A model generated the notes under the pieces. It had not been told where the DNA came from and ran no database searches. It worked only from the letters and a program-made list of their open reading frames with translations. A stretch of DNA of 64,000 nt from assembly GCA_017304685.1 (NCBI GenBank), contig JAFKLR010000003.1:1097000-1160999 (forward strand). The letters run 5' to 3'. The stretch is from Sphingobacteriia bacterium (GTDB lineage: Bacteria; Pseudomonadota; Alphaproteobacteria; Rickettsiales; 33-17). This document shows, piece after piece, positions 39,410 through 48,242 of the stretch. Position 1 is the stretch's first letter. The number at the start of each line of letters is the position of its first letter. The translations under genes and the position numbers were made by a program.

Positions 39410-40201
39410 ATGATAAATAAAATACTTTTTATAATTACTATAATCTTTTCATTTTCCGCGCAAGCATCAAATAATTGCTTTGTGGCAAAAGAAAATGGAA
39501 GAATCATTAAACAAGAAGGTAAGTGTGATTTACGTCACTCTCCTTATTCTAGTTTTAAAGTAACTTTATCAATAATAGGATTTGATTCAGGTATTTTAAA
39601 ATCTTCAAATGAACCTTTAATTGAATTAACTCCTGAAAGAATGAAGGGTATAGAAACATTATATAACCCCCAAAAAATGCCTATTATGTATTTTTGGAAT
39701 AATTCTCATAGCCCTTCTTCTTGGATTAAATATTCTGTTGTTTGGTATTCACAATATATATCTCAAAACCTTGGAGTGGTAAAACTTCAAGAATATCTTG
39801 AGAAATTTAATTACGGTAATAAAGATATTTCAGGTACGCCTAATCAAAATGATGGCTTATTAAATTCTTGGATTAACAACTCCCTACAAATATCTCCATT
39901 AGAACAACTTGATTTCATTGATAAATTATCTACTCTTTCTCTACCTGTTTCAAAGCAAGCACAGAAAAATACAATTGATATTATTAAATTAGAAAATATA
40001 TGGAATGATTGGCAACTTTATGGAAAAACCGGTGGAGGTAAAGGTCTTGGGTGGTTTATAGGTTGGATAGTGAAAGATAATCGTAAAATTTCATTTGTTC
40101 AATATATTGAACAACCATCTGATTCTCTTATTAGCGGTGGCTTAGTTGCAAAAGAGTTAGTTAAAAATAATCTAATTCCAATAATTTTAAACTTAAATTG
40201 A
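39410..40201 (+). CDS. bla: class D (OXA-type) beta-lactamase
   Basis: A complete 263-residue class D serine beta-lactamase, the usual length. The signal peptide ends in SAQA, with cleavage after residue 19. The family motifs are all there: Ser47-Ser-Phe-Lys50 (the S-x-x-K active site), Ser109-Val-Val111, Tyr135-Gly-Asn137, Trp154 in the omega region and Lys206-Thr-Gly208. The enzyme hydrolyses penicillin-type antibiotics in the periplasm. A carbamylated lysine is expected at Lys50. Rickettsiae are known to carry OXA-like genes. Its neighbours, a broken nuclease and an integrase, suggest an accessory island. An alternative role in peptidoglycan metabolism cannot be excluded. Confidence 0.95.
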   Translation: MINKILFIITIIFSFSAQASNNCFVAKENGRIIKQEGKCDLRHSPYSSFKVTLSIIGFDSGILKSSNEPLIELTPERMKGIETLYNPQKMPIMYFWNNSHSPSSWIKYSVVWYSQYISQNLGVVKLQEYLEKFNYGNKDISGTPNQNDGLLNSWINNSLQISPLEQLDFIDKLSTLSLPVSKQAQKNTIDIIKLENIWNDWQLYGKTGGGKGLGWFIGWIVKDNRKISFVQYIEQPSDSLISGGLVAKELVKNNLIPIILNLN

Positions 40202-40222
40202 TGCTCTAAGGATTGTTCTTAT

Positions 40223-40275
40223 ATAATAACATAATTGCCAGAAAGTATAAATCTAACTGTCAATTATGTTATTAT
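40223..40275. terminator. long inverted repeat between converging genes
   Basis: ATAATAACATAATTG (40223-40237) pairs perfectly with CAATTATGTTATTAT (40261-40275) across a 23-base loop. It lies between the beta-lactamase and integrase stops and probably ends both transcripts, although no clear T-run follows. Confidence 0.6.
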
Positions 40276-40296
40276 GAATGTAATTTATTTTAAATA

Positions 40297-41280
40297 CTAA
40301 AATTTCTTAGCTAGCTTTTCTGAAATGCTTTCTATTTCATCATGCGAAGGTTTTGTATATCTAAATATTTCGCGCATGGAAATATTACCACTTAAGGCTT
40401 GGGCTACATGTACCCCTTCACTATCTGCTACATTCTTTAAAAATGTGTGCCTAAGCATATGTGGAGTAAGACGGATTTTTTCCTCAATAGATAACTGCGC
40501 TGAAGCTTGTGAAGCAATACGGTTACAAATTCTTTGAACATCTCTTGGATTTAACCTATTGCCATTTTTTGTAACTAACAAGGGCTCATTAGGTTGGATA
40601 TCGCTTCGTTTTTCAAGGTACTTATCTAATACTTCCCTTGCTTCTTGAGGAAGATGTACTTTTCTGGTTACTTTTCGGCCTTTTCTTATAACGTTATGAA
40701 AGCCACGTGAATGATATTGGTCAATATTAAGTCCAATAAGTTCAAATTCCCTTAATCCAGTGTGTAATAATATATAAAACACTGCAGTTTCTAAATAAGC
40801 ATTTTGATTAGCTCTTTTACAAATCATAAGTCTATGGTCACAACCTACTTTAAGCCTTGTAATTTCAATAGAAGTTAAACCCTTCCAGGCAGGATCATCA
40901 ATTGCAACGTCTCTTATATTTGTAAATGGATGTCCTGCTAAGAATGGCCTTTGGTTTTGTATCCAATTTGCAGCATGTCTTAATGTGGCAAATATTCTAT
41001 TAATAGTAGTGGCACTATATGGAACATTTAACAAAAATCCTTGAAATGCTTTTGTAACCGAAGTTGTCCAATAATCAATATTATTTGTTTTAATATTATT
41101 CTGGAAATAATTCAGAAACTTAACTATATCCTTTTTTTTAGCGCCAATAGTTTCTTTTGGAGATCCTAATACCTGAGTAGAAAAATAAAGTTCAAACCAA
41201 TAGCTTAAAGATTGAGTTTTATCTTCTAATTTTATGTCAATTGATGGTAAATTCTGCTTAAATATAGTAAGTTCATGCAC
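40297..41280 (-). CDS. tyrosine recombinase/integrase
   Basis: The 327-residue protein has an N-terminal SAM-like DNA-binding part and a catalytic domain of the phage-integrase family: the first Arg in HTGLREFELIG, HMLRHTF with the His and second Arg, and the nucleophile Tyr in REIFRYTKPS. The second His of the usual GH block is Asn (SGNIS), a change tolerated in some family members. It starts 17 bases after the toxin gene and so may be made with vapBC. Integrases of this kind move genomic islands or resolve dimers; no matching att duplication was found. Confidence 0.92.
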   Translation of the reverse strand: MHELTIFKQNLPSIDIKLEDKTQSLSYWFELYFSTQVLGSPKETIGAKKKDIVKFLNYFQNNIKTNNIDYWTTSVTKAFQGFLLNVPYSATTINRIFATLRHAANWIQNQRPFLAGHPFTNIRDVAIDDPAWKGLTSIEITRLKVGCDHRLMICKRANQNAYLETAVFYILLHTGLREFELIGLNIDQYHSRGFHNVIRKGRKVTRKVHLPQEAREVLDKYLEKRSDIQPNEPLLVTKNGNRLNPRDVQRICNRIASQASAQLSIEEKIRLTPHMLRHTFLKNVADSEGVHVAQALSGNISMREIFRYTKPSHDEIESISEKLAKKF

Positions 41281-41297
41281 AATAAAACCTATATCTT

Positions 41298-41696
41298 CTA
41301 ATGAGATTTACGAATAACAACAATATTAACATCTTTAATAGAAAGATTTTTCCAAATTTGATCTGCCGTAATAATCTTACACTTATTTATAATACCAGTA
41401 GCAATACAAATTCTATCACCTAAAGATAAACCATATTGCTTAGTTTCTTTTAATAATTCACTACTTAAATAAGCAATTTTCTCATTTACAGGAATAATTT
41501 CTGAAATTAGAGTCGAGATATAATTTTTTATATTTTCAATTGTAGCATCAGAATTATCAATAAAATATTTTACAACTTCAGCTAAGTTTACTGCCGATAT
41601 TATAGCATTATCTAAATACTTAACTACAGTTTCAGAGCCTGGTTCTTTTTTTATAAGAGCAATTATAGCAGAAGCGTCGAGAACTACTTTACTCAT
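41298..41696 (-). CDS. vapC: VapC-type PIN-domain toxin
   Basis: A PIN-domain ribonuclease of 132 residues from ATG 41696; GGAG upstream supports this over the GTG at 41708. The acidic active-site residues are visible: Asp in VLDASAIIAL, Glu in NLAEVVKYF, Asp in GLSLGDRICIATG and Asp in ITADQIW. VapC toxins cleave tRNA or rRNA and are held inactive by VapB. The gene starts one base after the antitoxin stop, the usual toxin-antitoxin arrangement. Confidence 0.92.
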   Translation of the reverse strand: MSKVVLDASAIIALIKKEPGSETVVKYLDNAIISAVNLAEVVKYFIDNSDATIENIKNYISTLISEIIPVNEKIAYLSSELLKETKQYGLSLGDRICIATGIINKCKIITADQIWKNLSIKDVNIVVIRKSH

Positions 41697-41697
41697 A

Positions 41698-41937
41698 TTA
41701 TTCTCCACTATCTTCTTTTCTAGACTTTAAAAAATTGTCTACGCTTACATCACTATTAATAAAAATTGTAGCAGCCCAGTCTTGAGCATTTTTAACAGCC
41801 TGTTTTAGGCTTATTAATCTTAATTCGCCTTCTAGCTTTCTAAGCACAAAAGTTTCTCCCGGTTGGAATCCTTTTCTTAATTCGGCTGGTATGCGTATTC
41901 TACCCTCTTTATCCATATGTACCCTTATTTCTTCCAT
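41698..41937 (-). CDS. vapB: VapB-type AbrB-fold antitoxin
   Basis: The 79-residue protein starts with a SpoVT/AbrB swapped-hairpin DNA-binding domain (MDKEGRIRIPAELRKGF, then LRLISL). The C-terminal half is the likely toxin-binding tail. It lies directly upstream of the PIN toxin and should bind it and repress the shared promoter. Confidence 0.9.
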   Translation of the reverse strand: MEEIRVHMDKEGRIRIPAELRKGFQPGETFVLRKLEGELRLISLKQAVKNAQDWAATIFINSDVSVDNFLKSRKEDSGE

Positions 41938-42361
41938 AATACTAATCCTATATTATATACCCTTATATTAACATGTTACCATAAATTAGAATATTGGTCA
42001 AATTGATTATTATAAACCCTGAATTAATATAATGGGCTATTATTTTATGGCCACCCAATTATTAGATATTCGGAAATTTTATATTATAAAATCTTACGCG
42101 ACGTAAACTTTGCTTGTTTCTGGTAATCCATTTAAAAATCATTTTTATACAAATGTTAGAGATAGAATATTGATAAAACAATGTTTGTGTCGCGTAAGGT
42201 ACGTTATACGACATAAACATATTTTCATGCTTTTCTTATTACCCCTCTAAGTTCTGAAATATAAACATTTATATATTATATTTACTGTTTGTTAATTTTT
42301 TATTGCTTTTTAACTTATTATTAATTATAATGTCGTTAAATAATTATAAATGGTAGTATTA
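41938..42361. other. intergenic region with three CGCG-type repeat copies
   Basis: The 424 bases contain no gene that I can support. Within it are TTACGCGACGTAAACTT (42094-42110), an inverted relative GTTTGTGTCGCGTAA (42183-42197) and a direct relative TTATACGACATAAACAT (42204-42220). Such CG-rich cores stand out in this AT-rich DNA. They lie upstream of the vapBC/integrase unit and could be recombination or regulator sites. Confidence 0.55.
42094..42220. repeat. TTACGCGACGTAAAC repeat cluster
   Basis: Three related copies, two direct and one inverted, occupy 42094-42110, 42183-42197 and 42204-42220. The first copy is itself a dyad (TTACG-CGA-CGTAA). Candidate crossover or operator site. Confidence 0.5.
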
Positions 42362-45124
42362 ATGAGCAAAGTACAGGAAATAGTTAAAAATCACCTTTTA
42401 GAGACATTTGTTATGCGTAGGCGAGAGTTTAATGTTCTTAATGAAGAAACAAACAAATTTGAACATAAAAATCGTTTTATTAACTCTATTGCAAATATCC
42501 TTTACTACCATTTAGAAATTAAAGATAAATCATTAGAAAAATTTATCGATCAACATACTATTCAAGAATATTCTTTAGAAGAGATTCAATATTTTTACGA
42601 TAATTTTTATTTACCTAATGTAGATAAACTAATTGTTTATACCACTAATCTTGCCCTTGCAAATGAATTAAAAAACATACGAAATGTTTTTAGTAATGAA
42701 ATTTTCATTCAATTAAAAGCAAATTTAATCACAATATATAATATTAATAGTACCGAAGAAGAAATCTTTAAAGCTATAGATAATATTACTAAAATTGGTT
42801 ATGAAAATGGCATTTTAAATGAATTATTTAAATCCATTCATATTTTTAGAGCTGATACGTTAAATTTCAATATTTTTTTAAAGTCTGCAGAATATTATAA
42901 TGATAAACTGGCCAAAAAATTATACGATACAGATGTACTACCAACTGAATATCAACCTTTAAGTTCAAATATAAATAAGCAATCTTTTTACAATAAAATT
43001 GCCTCTACAATTTATAAAGAATTACATAAACTATATGCTTCCGAATACAGAATCCTTGCTGGATTTGAAATTACTAAAACAACTGGTAATGAAGTTTTCT
43101 TTCGCGGTATAAATAAAAGTATCACAGCAGATCATCATATTGGGCGCGCAAACAGTAAAGGATTTGATAGCTTGTTCAAATATCACTTACCAGCTGAATT
43201 TAATTGCAAATGGAAAGATGACGATGCTAGTTTTGTCACTTCAACTTCTTTATCTTTACAATCAACTTTCGCATATACTGTTGACCATTGTAAAGAAACG
43301 TTTTCCCCTTATCAAGTATCATTCGGATATATACTTGATATTAGGCCACCTAAAGGTACAGAGGTGGTTAATTTAATGAGATATCATACTAATGAACAAT
43401 TAGGACATCGTAAAAGTAATCTTGAAATATCCTTTGATGTTATTGATTTAAGTTGGATTAGAGCAATTTATGAAATCGCAATAAGTAACAATGAATTTAA
43501 AGTTGTGAATGTTATCGAAAATCCTTATCACACTGAAAGGGTAGATAAATTAGACTTACCTTTAATAATACAAAATACAACTTTTGATAGATTAGCTAAA
43601 TACAAAAGACAAAATAACACTAATATTAACGATTTGCCATTTAATCTTGATACTCATTATCCAATAAATGATGAACATAGAAAAGCTATCACAGAAGTTT
43701 ATTTTAAGGATTTATTAGTAGACAATAATAAATTTGTTCCTTCGCTTGATGTACCACATATATTAAATGAAAATGGAGAGTTAGTAAGACAGGAAAATTA
43801 CGATAGCACAATTATAAAAGCCAGAAGAGAAAAAGAATTAAAAAGAATCAATGAATTATTAGACATTACTTTAGGTAATGAAAGAATAAAAGTAATTGAG
43901 AAAAATGAAACAGTTGTAGAAGAAAAACAACAAAATAATACAAATCAACAATTAAATGGAGATAAAAGAATGGGTAAACATAATATAAAAAATACTGGCT
44001 TTGGCTATGATATGTTTAAAGATACTTTTAAAGAATATAGTAAAGAAGATTCAAATCAAATTAAGGATAGATTTCAATCTTTAATGAATTCTAAAAATTA
44101 CCCGTCTTATGAAGATAATCATATTTATCATCTTATGAATAAACTTGAAAATCATGAAAATTTACCAACTGAGCATCGTATAGTAATTTGGAATGATGGT
44201 ATGTTTGGTCCAATGTCGGAAGAGATATCTATTAATGATGAAAATGCTAAATACACTGCTGATAGTATCGATGACGTTGAGCTTGATGGTAAAGTTACTG
44301 TTATGGTTGTACATACCGGAAGTCATTTCCAAGCTTTATTAGTAGATAAACTTAACCCAATAAAGCCAAGATTATTTTATTTTGAACCAGCTTCAAATGG
44401 AGCGGAACCTTCATTTATTAAATATTTAGATCAGGGGAAATATGAAATTTATTGTAATACAATAGCTTTCCAAGATTCGAGTAGTTATGAATGCGGACCT
44501 TTATGTATTGAATTTTTAATGCGTGCTTATAATGGAAGAATTTGGGAAAATTCAGCTATTACACAAAAAAATTATAATGATGAACTGGTTACTCTTATTG
44601 ATAATAAAGCAAATAATATTCCTAATAATAAAAAAGATTTTATATACTTTGAAGAATTTAGTAAAAATAATATTAGGCCAAGACAATATAAGTTAATTGA
44701 GATTAGTGTTGAAACTGCACCTAGGGTGCATACTCAAGCACACGAAGAGAATAATTTAAAAGAAAATCAAGAACCAAAGACACAAAGTAACTTACCCTCT
44801 CCTGAAAATAAGAATAATCCTGGTCATGAAAAAAAGACTTCATTAAATTATATTAAATTAGCTTTAGGTATTTTACTAGGTGGATTAAGCATAATTGGCG
44901 CAAGCTTTATTCCACAACTTAGAAAAGTAAAACCTTTATATTTAATATCAACTATAGTTTTAGGTGAAAATTTCTTAGCTAATTTACTTTCACCAAAAGA
45001 AGAAAAACAAAACCACCAAAATGTTGTTAGATCATTTGCATCTAATCTTTTCGGCTTAGGTTGGGCTAAAAAACTTGATCAATCAACCGAACAAACTCAA
45101 TCGGGTCCTAACCTTAACGCTTAA
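42362..45124 (+). CDS. ADP-ribosyltransferase/Ulp1-like protease fusion, candidate effector
   Basis: Starting at ATG 42362 (another ATG lies four codons upstream), the product has 920 residues. The region at about 240-365 looks like an R-S-E-class mono-ADP-ribosyltransferase: Arg248 in FFRGI, Ser294-Thr-Ser296 in FVTSTS, and Glu355 in SNLEISFD; the usual first Glu of ExE is Asn353. The second domain, about 620-760, has the CE-clan cysteine-protease set in order: His655 in GSHFQALLVD, Glu675 in FYFEPAS, Gln704 and Cys711 in ECGPLC, with Ulp1-like spacing. Two hydrophobic segments near 825-880 may anchor it in a membrane. It probably modifies host proteins and removes ubiquitin-like tags or cuts proteins. 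No CaaX box. A terminator follows. Confidence 0.82.
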   Translation: MSKVQEIVKNHLLETFVMRRREFNVLNEETNKFEHKNRFINSIANILYYHLEIKDKSLEKFIDQHTIQEYSLEEIQYFYDNFYLPNVDKLIVYTTNLALANELKNIRNVFSNEIFIQLKANLITIYNINSTEEEIFKAIDNITKIGYENGILNELFKSIHIFRADTLNFNIFLKSAEYYNDKLAKKLYDTDVLPTEYQPLSSNINKQSFYNKIASTIYKELHKLYASEYRILAGFEITKTTGNEVFFRGINKSITADHHIGRANSKGFDSLFKYHLPAEFNCKWKDDDASFVTSTSLSLQSTFAYTVDHCKETFSPYQVSFGYILDIRPPKGTEVVNLMRYHTNEQLGHRKSNLEISFDVIDLSWIRAIYEIAISNNEFKVVNVIENPYHTERVDKLDLPLIIQNTTFDRLAKYKRQNNTNINDLPFNLDTHYPINDEHRKAITEVYFKDLLVDNNKFVPSLDVPHILNENGELVRQENYDSTIIKARREKELKRINELLDITLGNERIKVIEKNETVVEEKQQNNTNQQLNGDKRMGKHNIKNTGFGYDMFKDTFKEYSKEDSNQIKDRFQSLMNSKNYPSYEDNHIYHLMNKLENHENLPTEHRIVIWNDGMFGPMSEEISINDENAKYTADSIDDVELDGKVTVMVVHTGSHFQALLVDKLNPIKPRLFYFEPASNGAEPSFIKYLDQGKYEIYCNTIAFQDSSSYECGPLCIEFLMRAYNGRIWENSAITQKNYNDELVTLIDNKANNIPNNKKDFIYFEEFSKNNIRPRQYKLIEISVETAPRVHTQAHEENNLKENQEPKTQSNLPSPENKNNPGHEKKTSLNYIKLALGILLGGLSIIGASFIPQLRKVKPLYLISTIVLGENFLANLLSPKEEKQNHQNVVRSFASNLFGLGWAKKLDQSTEQTQSGPNLNA

Positions 45125-45133
45125 CTTTAACTT

Positions 45134-45168
45134 ATAACCCTTCTGTACATAAAATATAGAAGGGTTAT
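45134..45168 (+). terminator. AACCCTTCT hairpin terminator
   Basis: ATAACCCTTCT and AGAAGGGTTAT form an 11-bp stem with a 13-base loop, followed by TT and TA repeats. It lies ten bases after the stop. Similar ACCCTTCT stems recur at 47994 and 48217. Confidence 0.8.
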
Positions 45169-45328
45169 TTATATATATATTATAAAGGCAAAACCCTTTG
45201 AACATCTAGTAAAACATTGTTTTTATTAATAAAAAATATTACTTATTCTAATAAAGCTTATGTTGACATTTGGTTAAATTTAAGTTAATATTTGTTAAAT
45301 TTATTAACTTTTAATTATTTATCAAAAT

Positions 45329-47986
45329 ATGTTTGATTCTTCACATTTTAAATATCTTCCTTCAGAAATATTGGATTTAGTTTCTGATAATATGGATGAT
45401 AAAGAGTTTATGAGTTTCATAAGCAAAAATAAACAACTAAGAAGATATTACATTTTAAATGAATTGAATGCTTTAACTACTAATGGTAAAAGCGGAAAAA
45501 ATCAGCTTTTAAGCTTTCTTGTATTAAAAAATTTTTTAGACAATTTAAAAGAAAACGACAACCTTTGCTTTAACATAACTTATTTTAATGATTTTCAGTT
45601 TTTTAAGTACAAGCTTCCTAAAACCATATCTGAATTATTAAAACAATACAGATTTAAAAAATTTAATGCACACCTAGAATTACTTTTAGCTGTAGCAAAT
45701 TCTGATCTTGAATATGAACTTCCTAATCTTATATATATTTATAATAATATTGATAATAAGACAAAAAAGTTTTTTTGCGATTTCACAGTAAATGCCTCAA
45801 ATACTATAGGGAACCTTATTGCGGGGCAGTTTCAGTTATTTGAAATTCTAGAGAATATAAGCTTGAGTGAACAAGATCGTATAAACAAAATTATGCATTT
45901 AATTTCATTAGGTACACCTTTTGATTATAATTCATTAAAAGAGGCGTTTTATATATTAGAACAAAATCATAACATTTTTGAATATTTAAAAAAAATACAT
46001 GATTTTAGAGAGTATCCAATAATTAATTGGAACATTTTAGAAACCTTAAATGATAAAGAAACTCGAGTTATAATTAATGCCAGAAATGCCCAACTAGATA
46101 CTCTTTTAAATTTTCTTATAAGAGAAAATTATGAAACATACGCAAAGGTTATAATAAATAAAGGCTGTAATCTAAATATGGCAGGTAAAGGGTTTAAAAC
46201 TCATTTAATTGAAGCAATAAATAATAAATGTTTTCTTATTGCCAAAATATTAATTGAAGAAAAAAAAGTTAGTTTAAAGATTTCGGATAATAATTATGAT
46301 AATCCTTTAGATTATGCTATATTAAGTAAAAATAAAGATATATGCGAATTATTAATCGCTAATGGAGCTGATTTAAACTTATACGGTAGTAGTCAAGAGC
46401 CCCCTATTCATAATGCAATTCGTTACGCTGGAAAAGAACTATCTCAATTATTAATTCAAAGTGGTGCAGATATAGATCAAAAAAATAAGTATAATGAAAC
46501 TGCTTTGACAATTGCTATAAAGTGGGAATTTTTTGATATTGCAAAAGATTTAATTGAAAGAAATGCAGATGTTCATGTTATAGATTATGAAAAAAATAAT
46601 CTTTTAATCTCCGCAGCCGAGTCCAAAAAAGATAATATAGATATATTGAATATTTTATTAGATAAAGGATTAAATATTGATCATTTTAATAAGTATGGAT
46701 ATACAGCATTGTATAATGCTATTTCTACAGAAAATTCTAAAGCTACTCAATTACTTTTGAGTAGAGGCGCTGATATTAAACTTAAAGATTCCACTGGAAA
46801 AACGTATTTACATTTTGCATGTGAAAAAGGTAATTATTCAGGCGTTAAATTTTTCATAGAACAAGGTTTAGATGTAAATGCAAAAGATATTAATGGTTTT
46901 ACACCTTTACATTATGCTCTTAATTATAATAATTATTCACTTGATTTCTCTTCTCAAAGGTTTGATATAGTTAAACTATTAATCCAAAATAATGCCAATG
47001 TTAATGACGTTACTAACGATGGAGACTATCCACTAGAACTCGCTGTATCAACAGGTAACTTAGAATTAGTAAAATTTCTAAGAGAAAAAGGAGCTAACTT
47101 AGTTTTCGACACAAAAAATAATAAATCAAATATTTTACATACAGCTTGCAGAAAAAACTTTAAAAATATAGCAGAATTTTTATTACAGTTAAATTCAGAT
47201 TTAGTTAACTCGTTAGATCACGAAGATTATACCCCTGTGTATTGGGCTATAGGTTTAAAGCGTACTGAGATGGTAGAACTATTATTTAAATATTCACCTA
47301 AGCCTTATATACAGAAAGGAAATTTACACACTTACCTTCATGTAGCATGTGGGACAGATGCCATCGATATTGTTAAATTATTATACAATGAAGGTTATGA
47401 CGTTAATGCTTTAAATTATAACAATGAAACACCTTTACATTATGCAGTAATGTACGGAAAAACAGCAATTGTAAAATTTTTATTAGAAAAAGGGGCTGAT
47501 ATTACTATAAAAAATAATTCCGGCCAATCTGTGTTTGAAATAATGAGATTTGGACCTGACCGTGAATTAATATATAGAATATTAATTAACCATAAAAATT
47601 TAATTGATAGTAGAAATATTCAAAATAATGTTTCTAGTAAAGCGCAATTAAAAGAACCTATAGAGAGTTCTACTAAAAGTAATGCAGACGATAACGCTCA
47701 ACCTAATCAATTATTAACAAATGAAAATGCTCAAAATAATAGCAGCATAAAAGATAGTCCTTCTAAGAAAAATATTATTTTCAATATTTTAAAGCCTCTT
47801 GGGCTTATCTTGTATGTTACTGGTTTAGCAATTTTAAGTGATCGCTTTATCTTTAAAACTAATGCTTTACCTAGATTTTTTAATTACTGTTTTAAAACAT
47901 TAAAAAATAGTAATAATTACAGAAACTATCTAGAAAAAGCAACTGAACAAGCTGCGAAGATAATTCAACGTAATTTTAATTCTTAG
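45329..47986 (+). CDS. F-box-like/ankyrin candidate effector with C-terminal membrane helix
   Basis: The 885-residue protein starts with an F-box-like motif at about 8-45 (YLPSEILDLVSDNMDDKEF). A second module (about 150-200) contains LIAGQFQLFEILEN, shared with the protein at 54911-56740. Fifteen or so ankyrin repeats follow at about 230-760 (NGFTPLHYALNYNN, NNETPLHYAVMYGKTAIVKF). Near the C-terminus a hydrophobic segment (about 815-838, LKPLGLILYVTGLAIL) may anchor the protein in a membrane in place of the lipid anchor used by other members. It is likely to recruit a host ubiquitin ligase to a chosen target. Tandem hairpin terminators border it. Confidence 0.85.
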   Translation: MFDSSHFKYLPSEILDLVSDNMDDKEFMSFISKNKQLRRYYILNELNALTTNGKSGKNQLLSFLVLKNFLDNLKENDNLCFNITYFNDFQFFKYKLPKTISELLKQYRFKKFNAHLELLLAVANSDLEYELPNLIYIYNNIDNKTKKFFCDFTVNASNTIGNLIAGQFQLFEILENISLSEQDRINKIMHLISLGTPFDYNSLKEAFYILEQNHNIFEYLKKIHDFREYPIINWNILETLNDKETRVIINARNAQLDTLLNFLIRENYETYAKVIINKGCNLNMAGKGFKTHLIEAINNKCFLIAKILIEEKKVSLKISDNNYDNPLDYAILSKNKDICELLIANGADLNLYGSSQEPPIHNAIRYAGKELSQLLIQSGADIDQKNKYNETALTIAIKWEFFDIAKDLIERNADVHVIDYEKNNLLISAAESKKDNIDILNILLDKGLNIDHFNKYGYTALYNAISTENSKATQLLLSRGADIKLKDSTGKTYLHFACEKGNYSGVKFFIEQGLDVNAKDINGFTPLHYALNYNNYSLDFSSQRFDIVKLLIQNNANVNDVTNDGDYPLELAVSTGNLELVKFLREKGANLVFDTKNNKSNILHTACRKNFKNIAEFLLQLNSDLVNSLDHEDYTPVYWAIGLKRTEMVELLFKYSPKPYIQKGNLHTYLHVACGTDAIDIVKLLYNEGYDVNALNYNNETPLHYAVMYGKTAIVKFLLEKGADITIKNNSGQSVFEIMRFGPDRELIYRILINHKNLIDSRNIQNNVSSKAQLKEPIESSTKSNADDNAQPNQLLTNENAQNNSSIKDSPSKKNIIFNILKPLGLILYVTGLAILSDRFIFKTNALPRFFNYCFKTLKNSNNYRNYLEKATEQAAKIIQRNFNS

Positions 47987-47993
47987 TTACCCC

Positions 47994-48027
47994 TACCCTT
48001 CTTTTTGATTATACATTTAGAAGGGTA
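47994..48027 (+). terminator. TACCCTTCT hairpin terminator
   Basis: TACCCTTCT and AGAAGGGTA pair over a 16-base loop and are followed by a T-rich run; it starts eight bases after the upstream stop. Confidence 0.75.
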
Positions 48028-48143
48028 TTTCTTTATCAAAACCACCCCTTTATAAGATTTTGATATTAAGATGAGTTTTGACACACATAATTCTTTCAAC
48101 TCCCTTATAATTTTCAGCACTAAAAATTAATCTCATAAACCAT

Positions 48144-48161
48144 CGTTTTTAGGACAGTTCA
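48144..48161 (+). repeat. ATCGTTTTTAGGACAGTT motif, copy 1
   Basis: This 18-base sequence is identical at 57089-57106 and nearly identical at 60525-60542, always intergenic and on the same strand. It could be the end of a vanished insertion sequence or a regulatory site. Here it lies between two converging genes, which argues against a promoter role. Confidence 0.65.
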
Positions 48162-48216
48162 ATTTAAAAATAGAAAAATATATGAAACTAAATATTTTTT
48201 TAGTTGTTAATTTGTA

Positions 48217-48236
48217 GAAGGGTATAAATACCCTTC
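48217..48236 (-). terminator. GAAGGGTA hairpin at end of minus-strand gene
   Basis: GAAGGGTA and TACCCTTC form an eight-base stem around a TAAA loop just beyond the stop of the minus-strand gene. It repeats the stem sequence of the hairpins at 45134 and 47994; no strong T-run follows. Confidence 0.55.
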
Positions 48237-48242
48237 CCTAAA

